Source: Diaminobutyricimonas sp. LJ205 (GTDB lineage Bacteria; Actinomycetota; Actinomycetes; Actinomycetales; Microbacteriaceae). From it: a stretch of DNA of 64,000 nucleotides. Shown piece after piece: positions 22,669 through 32,361 of the stretch. The stretch covers positions 496,001 through 560,000 of the forward strand of contig NZ_CP046619.1 in assembly GCF_009755725.1 (NCBI RefSeq), in the 5' to 3' direction. The first letter of the stretch is position 1; each line of letters starts with the position of its first letter. Position numbers and translations under genes: made by a program. Below the pieces are notes generated by a model. The model searched no databases. It saw only the letters and a list, made by a program, of their open reading frames with translations, and was not told the DNA's origin.

Positions 22669-25503
22669 ATGCATCCGAGAGTCACAGCGATCCTGGTCGC
22701 CCGCGACGGGGCTAAGTACCTGAACCGCACGATCGAGGCTCTCGCCCGCCAGACCCGCCAGCCGGACCGGCTGATCGGGGTCGACGCTGGCTCCCGGGAC
22801 GACTCCGGCGCGGTGCTCGGCACCGCCCGTCCGAGCCAGATCGTCCGCGTCGACGGCCAGCCAACCTTCGGCAAGGCGATCGCCCACGCCGTGCACGCCG
22901 CGCAACCGGCCGAGACCCAGAACGAGTGGCTGTGGCTGCTCGCCCATGACAACGCACCCGACCCGCACGCCCTCGAGCGGCTGCTCGGCGCGGTGGAGAT
23001 CGCTCCGACCGTCGCGGTCGCCGGCCCGAAACTGATGCGCTCCGACGACCCGTCGGTGATCGCGGCCTACGGGGAGACGCTCACCCGTTTCGGGGCATCC
23101 GTGATCCTCGTCGAGAACGAACTCGACCAGGCGCAGCACGATGCGACCAGCGACGTGATGGGCGTCGGCGCGAGCGGCATGCTCGTGCGACGCAGCGTCT
23201 GGACCGAACTCGGCGGATTCGACCCCGGACTGCCCACCGTGGACGCTGCGCTGGACTTCTCGATCCGAGCCCGCCTGGCCGGTCACCGCGTCGTCGGCGT
23301 GCCGGATGCCCGCGTCGCCAGCGCCGGCGGACCGGAGTTGTTCGGCCGGGAGACCGTCTCCGGCGCCACCACCCGTCGGATCGCCCGCTCCGCGCAACTG
23401 CATCGCCGACTGGTCTACGCCTCCGCCGCGGCCGTGCCATTGCACTGGCTCACCCTGGTCCCGCTCGCCATCCTGCGATCGCTCTGGCACCTGGTCGCCA
23501 AACGGCCCGGCGCAATCCCGGGGGAGTTCCACGCCGCGTTCCAGACCGCGTTCGGCGGCAGCCGCGTCATCGGCGCGCGTCGCAACCTCGGCCGCACCCG
23601 ACGGTTCGGCTGGGCGGCCATCGCCCCGCTGCGGATGCCGTGGGAGCAACTCCGCGAGCATCGAGCGCACGAACGCGCCGTCTCTGCGGGCCCGGCGGTC
23701 GAGACCGTGCCTCGAGAACGTCCCGACTTCTTCACCGGTGGCGGCGCCTGGGTCGTGTTGCTCGCCGCGCTCGTCGGCGGCATCGCGTTCAGTCCGTTCG
23801 CGTCGGCCTCGGCGCTCGCCGGCGGGGGACTGCTGCCGCTCAGCGACTCGGTCGCCGAACTCTGGGCGAACGCCGCCCTCGGCTGGCGCGACATCGGCAC
23901 CGGCGGCCTCGGCGCCGCCGACCCGTTCGCCGCGGTGCTCGCCGTGCTCGGCAGCATCACCTTCTGGTCGCCGACGCTGTCGATCGTCGGCCTGTACCTG
24001 ATCGCCCTGCCGCTCGCCGCGCTCGGTGCCTGGTGGTGCGTCGCCTGGTTCTCGGAGCGGTCCTGGGCGCCGAACGTGGCCGGCCTGCTCTGGGCCTTCG
24101 CGCCACCGTTCCTCACCGCACTGAACGACGGCCGACTCGGTGCCGTCATCGCGCACCTGTTGCTGCCGTGGCTGGTGCTCTGCACAGTCCGCGCGGTGCG
24201 CTCGTGGGGCGCCGCGGCATCCGCAGCCCTGCTCTTCGCGGCCGTCACCGCGGCGGCGCCCGCCCTCGCGCCTGCCCTGCTGCTGCTCTGGATCATCGGC
24301 ATGGTCGTGCGTCCGAAGCAGATTCACCGGCTGGCGCTCATCCCGATCCCCGCGCTCGCGCTGTTCGCGCCGCTCGTCTGGGACCAGGTGCGGCGCGGCA
24401 ACCCACTCGGGCTGCTCGCCGACCCGGGACTGCCTGCCGGCTTCACGCCCGCCTCAGGTTGGCAGCTCTCGCTCGGCGCACCGGAACTCGGCCTGCATGG
24501 CTGGACCAGCGTCGCCGCCGCGATCGGCCTCGAAGACAGCCCCGCGGCCGCCGTGCTCGTGGCGGTCCTGCTGGTTCCCCTCGCGGCATTGGCGCTGGCG
24601 GCGCTGTTCCTGCGCGGCTGGCTGTCCGCCATCGCGGCTCTCGCGGTCGGCCTGCTCGGCTTCGTCACCGCGGTGGCCGCAGCGCACATCGAGGTGTCGG
24701 TGCTCGAAGCCGGCACCACCGCGATCTGGCCGGGCTCCGCGCTCAGCCTCTACTGGCTCGGCGTCACCGGCGCCGCCGCGATCACGGTCAGCGCCCTCGG
24801 CCGGTTCGTCGCCGCCCCAGCGCTGGTCACCGTGATCGCGTCGATGGCTGTGGTCGCGCCGCTGCTGGTCGCCCCGCTCACCGGAACCAGCGCCGTGCAG
24901 CCAAGCAACGGACGGATGCTTCCCGCCTACGTCACCGCGGAGGCCAAAGCCGCCCCCGACCGCGGCACCCTCGTGCTGCGGCCGACCCCCGACGGGGGCT
25001 TCGCGGCCGAGATCCAGCGCGGCGCCGGGACCACCCTCGACGAGCAGTGGACCGTCGCCGCGACCAGCACCGAGATCACCGAGGCCGAACGGCAGGTCGC
25101 CGAACTCGCCGCGAACCTGGTCCGGCCAAGCGGCTATGACCCGGTGCCCGCGCTCACCGAACTGGGCATCGGCTTCATCGTGCTCGGCGACGCCGAACCC
25201 GGTGCAGCGGCGCAGGCCCGACGGCTGGCCGCGCAGACGCTGGATTCGAACAGCACGTTTGTCGCCGTCGGCGAGACCACCACCGGAATGCTCTGGCGCT
25301 ACCCGGGCTTGGAACCGACGCCGCTCGAGCGGGTCGAACCGGCCCCTTGGCAACCGTGGGTCATCGGCATCCAGCTCGCCGTGTTCGCGCTCACCCTGCT
25401 GCTGGCGATGCCGACCGGTCGGCGCCACCGCCGGTCCCGGCGCACCGCCTCGGAGCTGACCGCCCCAGCCGACACGTTCGATCCCGAGGACGCCCATGTC
25501 TGA
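22669..25503 (+). CDS. Membrane glycosyltransferase, family 2, with large polytopic C terminus
   Basis: 944 residues. The N-terminal GT-A domain (about 1-250) has VTAILVARDGAKYLNRTIEAL, a DAGSRDDSG nucleotide-binding stretch, LLAHDNAPDP in the DxD position, and ALDFSIRARLAGHRVVGVPDA. After residue 340 there are about a dozen membrane helices with an extracytoplasmic segment near the C terminus (TPDGGFAAEIQRGAGTTL). This architecture, next to whiB and DUF5719, is conserved in actinobacteria and is thought to glycosylate a cell-envelope polymer; donor and acceptor are unknown. It overlaps the DUF5719 gene by 8 nt. Confidence 0.82.
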   Translation: MHPRVTAILVARDGAKYLNRTIEALARQTRQPDRLIGVDAGSRDDSGAVLGTARPSQIVRVDGQPTFGKAIAHAVHAAQPAETQNEWLWLLAHDNAPDPHALERLLGAVEIAPTVAVAGPKLMRSDDPSVIAAYGETLTRFGASVILVENELDQAQHDATSDVMGVGASGMLVRRSVWTELGGFDPGLPTVDAALDFSIRARLAGHRVVGVPDARVASAGGPELFGRETVSGATTRRIARSAQLHRRLVYASAAAVPLHWLTLVPLAILRSLWHLVAKRPGAIPGEFHAAFQTAFGGSRVIGARRNLGRTRRFGWAAIAPLRMPWEQLREHRAHERAVSAGPAVETVPRERPDFFTGGGAWVVLLAALVGGIAFSPFASASALAGGGLLPLSDSVAELWANAALGWRDIGTGGLGAADPFAAVLAVLGSITFWSPTLSIVGLYLIALPLAALGAWWCVAWFSERSWAPNVAGLLWAFAPPFLTALNDGRLGAVIAHLLLPWLVLCTVRAVRSWGAAASAALLFAAVTAAAPALAPALLLLWIIGMVVRPKQIHRLALIPIPALALFAPLVWDQVRRGNPLGLLADPGLPAGFTPASGWQLSLGAPELGLHGWTSVAAAIGLEDSPAAAVLVAVLLVPLAALALAALFLRGWLSAIAALAVGLLGFVTAVAAAHIEVSVLEAGTTAIWPGSALSLYWLGVTGAAAITVSALGRFVAAPALVTVIASMAVVAPLLVAPLTGTSAVQPSNGRMLPAYVTAEAKAAPDRGTLVLRPTPDGGFAAEIQRGAGTTLDEQWTVAATSTEITEAERQVAELAANLVRPSGYDPVPALTELGIGFIVLGDAEPGAAAQARRLAAQTLDSNSTFVAVGETTTGMLWRYPGLEPTPLERVEPAPWQPWVIGIQLAVFALTLLLAMPTGRRHRRSRRTASELTAPADTFDPEDAHV

Positions 25504-27001
25504 TCCCACTGACCGCCCCGGGAACCGGCCCGCGCCGATCCCCGAGTATCCCGAGGGTCCCCAGAACGTCGACTTCTCGGAGTTCTCCGACGAGTCCGGC
25601 CGCCGCGCCAAGCCGCAGGCGCTCGCCGTGCGCATCACGGTCGGCGTGATCGGCGTCGCGGTCGCGGGGGCCACGATCGCCGCGGCCGCTCTGCTGCCGC
25701 TCCCACAGTTGCGTGCCACGCCAGCCGCGGTGTCGGTCACCCCGGTGTCCACCGAGCAGCAGTTGGTGTGCGCCGGTCCGCTGCTGCGGCTCGGCGATGC
25801 GCAGGGTCAGGATGCCTCGAACGCGTCAGCCATCGGCAGCGAACAGCTCCAGGTCGGCGGCGACGTGACCGAAAGTTCGATCGCCTCCAGCGACGCGACC
25901 GATAGCGCTCCGACCGTGCTCACCGCTCCCGCGGGCCTTGATGCCGCCGCCGTTTCGGGGGCGCAATCGCAGACGTTGAGTGGGGAGGGCCTCGGGGGCT
26001 TCGCGGCGACCGCGTGCACGGAACCGACCAGCGACACCTGGCTGGTCGCCGGATCCAACGGGGTCGGCCGCACTTCGATCCTCACGCTCAGCAACGCCAG
26101 CGAGGTGTCGTCGACCGTGAACCTGGCGCTGTACGGCGCCAACGGTGAGGTGCAGGCGCCAGGCGCGACCGGCATCGTCGTTCCCGCGGGTGGTCAGCGG
26201 GTGTTCCCACTGGCCGGACTGATGCCCGGCGAGCAGTCCCCGGTGGTGCGGGTCACCAGCCGCGGCGGTGCCGTCACCGCGAACCTGCAGCAGGTGACCG
26301 AGCGCGGGCTCGAGGCAGGCGGAGTCGACGTCGTCGGCGGGACTGCGAGCCCGTCCGACCGATTGCTGATCCCCGGTGTGGTCATCACCAACGGGGCCGC
26401 GACCCTCGAGAACCTCAGCCGCGAGGGCTTCGCCGATCTGCAGACCACGCTGCGCATCTTCACCCCGGGCGAGGCATCCGCCACGGTACGGGTCGGGATC
26501 ACGCGCGACTCCGGCGACCCGACCGGACAGTCGTTCGAAGTCGACCTGCAGGCCGGCGCGGTCAGCGAACTGCCGATCGACAACCTCGCCGACGGCACCT
26601 ACACGGTGTCGGTCCTGTCCTCGGTGCCCGTCGTCGCGGGGGTGCGCGCCTCTACCGTCGGCACCGACACCGCCGACTTCGCCTGGCACAACGCCGCGCC
26701 GCAGCTGGATGACGAGGTGCTGTTCAGCGCCGCAGCGGGCGACGCTCCGACCCTGTTCGTCACGAACCCGAGCGACACCGAGGTGACCGTGACCCTGGCC
26801 GCGGATGCCGGCAGTGACCGGCCGATCACGGTTCCCGCCGGCGGTACTGCCAGCGCGTCGCTCACCGCGGCCACCAGTTACCGGCTGAGCGGAGCGGATG
26901 GACTGCACGCCGCGGTCTCCTACAGCGGCGATGGAGTGCTGGCGAGTCATGCGGTGCCAGTGCCGCGCGCGGCATCCGAACCGGTCACGATCTACCCGTA
27001 G
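25496..27001 (+). CDS. DUF5719 family membrane-anchored protein
   Basis: 501 residues. A cytoplasmic N terminus rich in Pro and acidic residues is followed by one membrane helix (ITVGVIGVAVAGATIAAAALLPL, about 44-66). The rest is a long extracytoplasmic beta-rich domain with two cysteines (LVCAGPLL, TACTEP) and repeated TLSNASEVSSTVNLALYG-like and TNPSDTEVTVTLAAD-like units. Family DUF5719 is coupled to the upstream glycosyltransferase gene in actinobacteria. Translation is coupled through an 8-nt overlap, so the two products probably act together at the envelope. Confidence 0.8.
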   Translation: MSDPTDRPGNRPAPIPEYPEGPQNVDFSEFSDESGRRAKPQALAVRITVGVIGVAVAGATIAAAALLPLPQLRATPAAVSVTPVSTEQQLVCAGPLLRLGDAQGQDASNASAIGSEQLQVGGDVTESSIASSDATDSAPTVLTAPAGLDAAAVSGAQSQTLSGEGLGGFAATACTEPTSDTWLVAGSNGVGRTSILTLSNASEVSSTVNLALYGANGEVQAPGATGIVVPAGGQRVFPLAGLMPGEQSPVVRVTSRGGAVTANLQQVTERGLEAGGVDVVGGTASPSDRLLIPGVVITNGAATLENLSREGFADLQTTLRIFTPGEASATVRVGITRDSGDPTGQSFEVDLQAGAVSELPIDNLADGTYTVSVLSSVPVVAGVRASTVGTDTADFAWHNAAPQLDDEVLFSAAAGDAPTLFVTNPSDTEVTVTLAADAGSDRPITVPAGGTASASLTAATSYRLSGADGLHAAVSYSGDGVLASHAVPVPRAASEPVTIYP

Positions 27002-27290
27002 GGGCCCACCTTCTTCTTCCCGAAACTCCTCCCTTCTCGGCGAGACGCTTTTCGTTTCGACGGACTCTTTCGCAGATCAGCATGAAATGGAGGAGTTTCT
27101 GCGCGCGGATGCCAGAACTTCCGTCATCCCGGATGCCATACACCTCGCCAGAATTTCGAGGGCAAAAACGGAGGGTCATCGCCGTGGAATGACGCAAGAC
27201 CAGCCGGTGCGTGGCACGGTTGCATGGCCTCTACGCACTCAAGCAAGCTTGCCGCCGGGACTTTTGTCGCAGCAACCGTAAGGTGTTCGC
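27002..27290. other. Intergenic region, no gene seen
   Basis: The 289 bp between DUF5719 and the aldo-keto reductase gene are less GC-rich at the start and contain no supported frame. AAGGTG lies just before the ATG at 27291. I found no hairpin strong enough to call a terminator. Confidence 0.3.
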
Positions 27291-28319
27291 ATGACTTACG
27301 CCGCGGCCTCCGACCGCTACGACCAGATGGAGTACCGGCACACCGGACGCAGCGGGCTCAAGCTGCCGGCCCTGTCGCTCGGCCTTTGGCAGAACTTCGG
27401 CGATGACAAGCCGGGCGGGGTGCAGCGCGCAATCCTGCGCCGGGCCTTCGACCGCGGCGTGACGCACTTCGACCTGGCCAACAATTACGGTCCGCCGTAC
27501 GGCCAGGCCGAGATCAACTTCGGGCAGGCGCTGCGCACCGACTTCGCGCCGTACCGTGACGAGCTGATCATCTCGACCAAGGCCGGCTGGGACATGTGGC
27601 CGGGACCGTACGGGCAGGGCGGCGGCTCGCGCAAGTACGTGCTGTCGAGCCTCGACCAGTCGCTGCAGCGGCTCGGACTCGACTACGTCGACATCTTCTA
27701 CAGTCACCGGTTCGACCCGGACACTCCGATCGAAGAGACCATGATGGCGCTCGATCAGGCGGTGCGCTCCGGACGCGCGCTGTACGTCGGCATCTCGTCG
27801 TATTCGGCGGCGAAGACCCGCGAGGCGGCGACCATCGCCCGCGAGCTGGGCACGCCGCTGCTGATTCACCAGCCGTCGTACTCAATGCTGAACCGTTGGA
27901 TCGAGCCCGACCTGCTCGACGAGCTGGCGACGCAGGGCATGGGATGCATCGTCTTCACCGCGCTCGCGCAGGGACTGCTGACCGGCAAGTACCTGACCGG
28001 CGTGCCCACCGACTCGCGCGGATCGCGGCCCGGGACTCTCAAGCCGGAACACCTCGACGAGGCCATCCTCGAGCGGGTGCGTGGACTGAACGAGATCGCC
28101 GCCGCACGCGGTCAACAGCTCGCTCAGTTGGCGTTGCAGTGGGCGCTGCGGGATCCGCGGGTGACCTCCGCGGTGATCGGCGCGTCGTCGGTGGAACAGC
28201 TCGACATGAACCTGGATGCGCTGAACGGTCCGGAACTGTCGACGGACGAACTGGCGGCGATCGACCGGTTCGCGGTCGACTCCAGCATCAACCTGTGGGC
28301 GGAGCAGACCGCGGACTAG
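27291..28319 (+). CDS. gpr: Aldo-keto reductase, L-glyceraldehyde 3-phosphate reductase type
   Basis: 342 residues, near the length of E. coli YghZ/Gpr and very like it along the whole chain: SGLKLPALSLGLWQNFG, THFDLANNYGPPYG with catalytic Tyr, ELIISTKAGWDMWPGPYG with Lys, YVDIFYSHRFD with His, LYVGISSYS, and AQGLLTGKYL. These enzymes reduce L-glyceraldehyde 3-phosphate and methylglyoxal-type aldehydes with NADPH. It is probably a housekeeping detoxification enzyme. It has its own ribosome site and no obvious operon partner. Confidence 0.88.
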   Translation: MTYAAASDRYDQMEYRHTGRSGLKLPALSLGLWQNFGDDKPGGVQRAILRRAFDRGVTHFDLANNYGPPYGQAEINFGQALRTDFAPYRDELIISTKAGWDMWPGPYGQGGGSRKYVLSSLDQSLQRLGLDYVDIFYSHRFDPDTPIEETMMALDQAVRSGRALYVGISSYSAAKTREAATIARELGTPLLIHQPSYSMLNRWIEPDLLDELATQGMGCIVFTALAQGLLTGKYLTGVPTDSRGSRPGTLKPEHLDEAILERVRGLNEIAAARGQQLAQLALQWALRDPRVTSAVIGASSVEQLDMNLDALNGPELSTDELAAIDRFAVDSSINLWAEQTAD

Positions 28320-28455
28320 GTGCGATCCGCAGATCGAGGCTGAACCCCTTCCAGCCGAGGTTCTGCCCTGCGGTGGTGCTGGAGCGTTGGCGCGAGCCCG
28401 TGAGGGATCGCCCCAGCGAGCGTATCGTTCTGCGTAGTTCCAAGGAGCGCGTCCC

Positions 28456-30138
28456 ATGAATACTCCGTCCACCCTCGTCGCTGACCGCTACCGGCTGGTT
28501 GCGATGCTGGGTGCGGGCGGTATGGGGGTCGTCTGGCACGCCTGGGACGAGCGCCTGCATCGTGATGTGGCGCTCAAGATGCTGCGCACGGGGCCGGAAC
28601 TGACTGACACCGAACGCCAACTGGCGACCGATCGGGCGATGCGCGAGGCGCGGATCACTGCGGGGCTTCATCATCCGCACGCAGTTACCGTGTTCGACGT
28701 CGTCGAGCACGAAGGCCAGCCGTGCATCGTCATGGAGCTCATTGAGTCGACGCCGCTGTCGACCCTGCTGCAAGAGCACGGCACGCTAACCCCGTCCGAG
28801 ACGGCGCGGGTCGGGGCGCAGGTCAGCTCTGCCCTGGCTGCGGCCCACAAGCTGCGGATCGTGCATCGGGATGTCAAGCCGGGGAACATCCTCATCACTG
28901 AGGACGGCTCCGCGATGATCAGCGACTTCGGCATTTCCCACGCACTCGGGGATGCGTCGATCACCGCGACCGGAATGATTCACGGCACTCCCGCCTACCT
29001 CGCGCCCGAGGTTGCGCGGGGGCTGCCGACGAGCTTCGCATCCGACGTGTTCTCGCTCGGGTCAACCCTCTACGCGATGGTGGAGGGGGACCCGCCGTTC
29101 GGTTCGGACAAGAACGCGATCGCCTTGCTGCACAAGGTCGCGGGCGGCGGGTATCCGCCGCCGGAGCACGCCGGCCCGCTTGCGCCGCTGCTGCTGGAGA
29201 TGCTGGCGAAGCATCCCAAGCTACGGCCGAGCATGGCGTCGATCAGCCAGTCGCTTTCGGCGTTGCATGACGAGACCCGAATCGCGGCCGCGCCGGCGGC
29301 CCACCCGGTGGTGCCCGACCTATCAGGTGAGGACCCCGCTCCGGAACGCACCGAGGATGTGGCGACCAAACCCATCGAGCGACACCCGCCCACTGCAACC
29401 GTTCCGCTGCACGATGCCGAGGAAGCAGCGACTAAGCCCTTGGCTGAACCCGCCGCCCGCCACCCCGTGACGGCGGAGCCAAGTTTCGGGCACGTCCCGC
29501 CGCCGAAAAGTGTGGCGGCGCCCGAGGGCCGGATCAGGCGGCGTCGTCGCGCGAGTGTGATCGCCAGCATCCTGGTTCTGGTCGCTGCTGCCCTCGCCTT
29601 CGGCGCAATCCTGCTTGCCAATCCGCTTCGGCCGGGCGCTGACGACGCTGCCGAACCCGGGACCGGCAGTCCGACCGCACCGTCGGTCACCGAGACACCG
29701 GATTCCGAGGCCGCTCCGCCCACGCCCGCGCCCGAGACGCCAGCGCCGCCTGAGCAAAGCACCCCGCCTACGAGTGCGCCGCCGCCGACGGAGGCACCGG
29801 AGCCGGAGACGCCCGAGCAGCAAGCCGTGGACACAGTCGCCGGTTACTACGCGATGCTCCCAGGCGATCTCGACAGCGCATGGCCACTGATGACCGCCGA
29901 CTACCAGGAGAATCACGCCGGCGGTCGGGGCGCCTACGAGGCCTTCTGGGACGACATCGCCGACGTCGAGGTCGCCGATGTCAGGGCTTCGGCACCAGAT
30001 CGGGCGCAGGCGACGCTCACGTACTACTTCCGCGATGGGCGAGTCGTGCGGGAGGTGACGGCGTACCGGTTGGAGGACGAGGGCGGCGCGCTCAAGATCG
30101 CGGCGACCGAGGTGCTCAGCAGCACGCAGCTCGAATAG
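28456..30138 (+). CDS. Transmembrane Ser/Thr protein kinase with NTF2-like extracellular domain
   Basis: 560 residues. The Hanks-type kinase domain (about 10-275) has the Gly loop LGAGGMGVVW, VALKML with the ATP-binding Lys, the catalytic loop VHRDVKPGNIL, DFG in ISDFGISHA, and the activation segment GTPAYLAPEVA. A disordered juxtamembrane region (275-365) precedes one helix (ASVIASILVLVAAALAFGAILL). A Pro/Thr linker and about 105 extracellular residues (TVAGYYAMLPGDLDSAWPLMT ... ALKIAATEVL) follow, resembling NTF2-like folds rather than PASTA repeats. AAGGAG lies 8 nt upstream of the ATG. It probably senses an envelope signal; targets are unknown. Confidence 0.88.
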   Translation: MNTPSTLVADRYRLVAMLGAGGMGVVWHAWDERLHRDVALKMLRTGPELTDTERQLATDRAMREARITAGLHHPHAVTVFDVVEHEGQPCIVMELIESTPLSTLLQEHGTLTPSETARVGAQVSSALAAAHKLRIVHRDVKPGNILITEDGSAMISDFGISHALGDASITATGMIHGTPAYLAPEVARGLPTSFASDVFSLGSTLYAMVEGDPPFGSDKNAIALLHKVAGGGYPPPEHAGPLAPLLLEMLAKHPKLRPSMASISQSLSALHDETRIAAAPAAHPVVPDLSGEDPAPERTEDVATKPIERHPPTATVPLHDAEEAATKPLAEPAARHPVTAEPSFGHVPPPKSVAAPEGRIRRRRRASVIASILVLVAAALAFGAILLANPLRPGADDAAEPGTGSPTAPSVTETPDSEAAPPTPAPETPAPPEQSTPPTSAPPPTEAPEPETPEQQAVDTVAGYYAMLPGDLDSAWPLMTADYQENHAGGRGAYEAFWDDIADVEVADVRASAPDRAQATLTYYFRDGRVVREVTAYRLEDEGGALKIAATEVLSSTQLE

Positions 30139-30157
30139 GCGAGAAGGGGAGCGGCGC

Positions 30158-30589
30158 CTAGAAGTGCATGAAGCGGCCGGGGGCCAGCTCCCACGGGTCG
30201 CGGCCAATCCACTCGGCGACCGCCCGGAAGACACAGCTCTCGATGACCGCGCGCCGGTGCCACTCGTCGTTGCGGTGGAGCTTGGTCATCCGCTGGATCG
30301 GCAGCCGGTACAGGATGATCCTGCTGCCGCGGCGGTCGACGGTCCAGCGGTCCACCCCGTCGGGGTTGGACAGGTTCGACGGAAGCGCCGCCACCTCGAA
30401 CCGCACCTTGGCCAGGTCGTCGGGCCAGACATCCTTCAAATACTCCGCGGTGGACGCGACGACCTCATCGAAAAAGTCCATACGGGTGTTCAACGGCGGC
30501 AGGTAGGGGCCGGTGACCGAGGAACGCACCCCGCGATGCCGCTCGCGGGCACGGGCGCGGGCAGGCGCCTGGCGACGAGTTCGGGGCAT
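30158..30589 (-). CDS. Rv3259-like 'metallopeptidase family' protein without HExxH
   Basis: 143 residues. Similar proteins lie beside DUF3499 and manB in mycobacteria (Rv3259) and streptomycetes. Shared segments include GPYLPP, FFDEVVASTAEYL and RIILYRLPIQRMTK. The position where zincins have HExxH reads AVIESCVFRAVAEWIG, with no His, so peptidase activity is unlikely despite the family label. The start is the ATG of MPRTRRQAPARAR, a basic N terminus. It is divergent from DUF3499 with 46 bp between starts. Function unknown. Confidence 0.75.
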   Translation of the reverse strand: MPRTRRQAPARARARERHRGVRSSVTGPYLPPLNTRMDFFDEVVASTAEYLKDVWPDDLAKVRFEVAALPSNLSNPDGVDRWTVDRRGSRIILYRLPIQRMTKLHRNDEWHRRAVIESCVFRAVAEWIGRDPWELAPGRFMHF

Positions 30590-30635
30590 GTCAACCAGCC
30601 TATCCGTCACAGGTGGGCAATAGGCTTGAGCAACG

Positions 30636-30857
30636 ATGAGTGCCCGAGTCTGCAGCAAGGTGGCGTGCCGTGATGAGGCCGTCGCCACTCTGACCTACGA
30701 CTACGCGGACTCGATGGTCGTCCTCGGACCCCTGAGCCTGCAGGCGGAGCCGCACACCTACGACCTCTGCGTGCGGCACGCGGAGCGTCTCTCGGCTCCC
30801 AAGGGCTGGCAAGTTGTCCGGCACGTGCTGCTCGGTGAGATAGGTTTCGGGGTGTGA
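30636..30857 (+). CDS. DUF3499 family protein
   Basis: 73 residues, about half the length of many homologues. It starts SARVCSKVACRDEAVATLTYDYADSMVVLGPL and continues PHTYDLCVRHAERLSAPKGWQVVRH. Three cysteines and two His in the CxxxxC ... C..H arrangement suggest a small metal site. The family invariably accompanies phosphomannomutase in actinobacteria, and here the 3' end overlaps manB by 4 nt. TAGGCT lies 9 nt before the ATG. Confidence 0.85.
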   Translation: MSARVCSKVACRDEAVATLTYDYADSMVVLGPLSLQAEPHTYDLCVRHAERLSAPKGWQVVRHVLLGEIGFGV

Positions 30858-32257
30858 GCACGCCCGATCTGAGCCAGTTTGTCAAGACCTACGACGTACG
30901 AGGACTGGTTGGCAGCCAACTCACCGACGAGGTCATCGAGGCCTTCGGCGCCGGGTTCGTCGACGAAGTCGGCGCCAACGGCTCCGAAGTGCTTGTCGGA
31001 CACGACATGCGTGACTCGTCCCCGGGTTTCGCCGCCGCCTTCGCCCGTGGCGCGCAGGCCCGCGGCGCGACGGTGATCAACATCGGCCTGTGCTCCACCG
31101 ATGAGAGCTACTTCGGCTCGGGCACCTTCAACGTTCCGGCCGCGATGTTCACCGCGAGCCACAACCCGGCCACTTACAACGGCATCAAGTTCTCCCGCGC
31201 CGGCGCGCAGGGCATCAGCCTCGACACCGGACTCGCCGGCATCCGCGACCGCGCCGCCGCCTACCTGGCAGACGGCATCCAGACGGTCGACCAGCCCGGT
31301 GGACTCGTCGAACGCGACCTGCTCGCCGACTACGCCGGCTACCTCCGCTCGCTCGTCGGACTCGGCAGCATCCGCCCGATCCGAATCGTCGTCGACGCCG
31401 GTAACGGCATGGGCGGAATGACGGTTCCGGCGGTGCTGTCGGATGCCGCCGGCCTGCCGAAGCTGCCGGTCGAAGTGATCCCGCTCTACTTCGAGCTGGA
31501 CGGCAGCTTCCCGAACCACGAAGCCAACCCGCTGGACCCGGCGAACCTGGTCGACCTGCAGAAGGCCGTCATCGAACATGGCGCCGACCTCGGCCTGGCC
31601 TTTGACGGCGACGCCGACCGTTGCTTCGTGATCGATGAGAAGGGCCAGCCGGTCACCCCGTCCGCGGTGGCGGCGATCGTTGCCCTCCGGGAGATCAACC
31701 GGGTGCGTGCGTCCGGCGAGAGCGGCGATATCTACGTCATCCACAACCTGATCACCTCGCTGATCGTCCCCGAGACGATCGAGCAGGCCGGCGCGATCCC
31801 GGTGCGCACCCGCGTCGGGCACTCCCTGATCAAGGACGAAATGCATGCCACCGGCGCTATCTTCGGCGGCGAGCACAGTGCGCACTACTACTTCCGCGAC
31901 TTCTGGGGTGCCGACAACGGCATGCTCGCGGCGATGCACCTGATCGCCGAGTTCGGACATCAGGATGCCCCGATGTCCGAGTTCACTGCCGCGTACGACC
32001 CGTACTTCGCCAGCGGCGAGATTAACTCGACCGTGACGGACGTTCCCGCCGCCTACACCCGCATCGTCGAGGAGTTCCACGATTCGGAATTCGACGAGCT
32101 CGACGGGCTCACCGTCTCGGGCGCGGGGGACACCTTCTGGTGGTTCAACGTGCGCCCTTCGAACACCGAGCCGCTGCTGCGCCTGAACGTTGAAGCGGGC
32201 ACCCGCGGCGAAATGGAACGTCTGCGCGACCGCGTGCTCGCCCTGATCCGCGCCTAG
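30854..32257 (+). CDS. manB: Phosphomannomutase/phosphoglucomutase
   Basis: Converts mannose-6-P to mannose-1-P for GDP-mannose. The 467-residue alpha-D-phosphohexomutase has all four family sites: catalytic Ser in TASHNPATYNGIKF, Mg loop in FDGDADRCFV, sugar specificity loop in GGEHSAHYYFRD (GEMSGH-like, with His-Ala replacing Met-Gly positions), and phosphate loop in RPSNTEPLLRLNVEA. It starts with GTG overlapping DUF3499 by 4 nt. Actinobacterial enzymes of this group are often bifunctional with glucose phosphates. Confidence 0.92.
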   Translation: MSTPDLSQFVKTYDVRGLVGSQLTDEVIEAFGAGFVDEVGANGSEVLVGHDMRDSSPGFAAAFARGAQARGATVINIGLCSTDESYFGSGTFNVPAAMFTASHNPATYNGIKFSRAGAQGISLDTGLAGIRDRAAAYLADGIQTVDQPGGLVERDLLADYAGYLRSLVGLGSIRPIRIVVDAGNGMGGMTVPAVLSDAAGLPKLPVEVIPLYFELDGSFPNHEANPLDPANLVDLQKAVIEHGADLGLAFDGDADRCFVIDEKGQPVTPSAVAAIVALREINRVRASGESGDIYVIHNLITSLIVPETIEQAGAIPVRTRVGHSLIKDEMHATGAIFGGEHSAHYYFRDFWGADNGMLAAMHLIAEFGHQDAPMSEFTAAYDPYFASGEINSTVTDVPAAYTRIVEEFHDSEFDELDGLTVSGAGDTFWWFNVRPSNTEPLLRLNVEAGTRGEMERLRDRVLALIRA

Positions 32258-32269
32258 CGTCATTCGTCG

Positions 32270-32331
32270 ATGGCGCACCTTTCTGCCGATGGCGCATGCC
32301 GAAACCACCGCCATCGGCAGAAAACTGCGCC
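32270..32331 (+). repeat. Family B palindromic repeat after manB
   Basis: TTTCTGCCGATGGCG (32280-32294) and CGCCATCGGCAGAAA (32309-32323) form a perfect 15-bp stem over the 14-nt core CATGCCGAAACCAC. An outer TGGCGCA/TGCGCCA pair extends it with a 2-nt bulge. It lies 12 nt after the manB stop and probably terminates transcription. Confidence 0.8.
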
Positions 32332-32361
32332 ACCGCGTGCTCGGGGTTGAGGAGCGCGTGC

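Noticed and set aside
22561-24327. 588-codon open frame antisense to the glycosyltransferase gene
   Set aside because: Low-complexity Arg/Gly/Asp/Glu composition and complete overlap with a well-supported gene.
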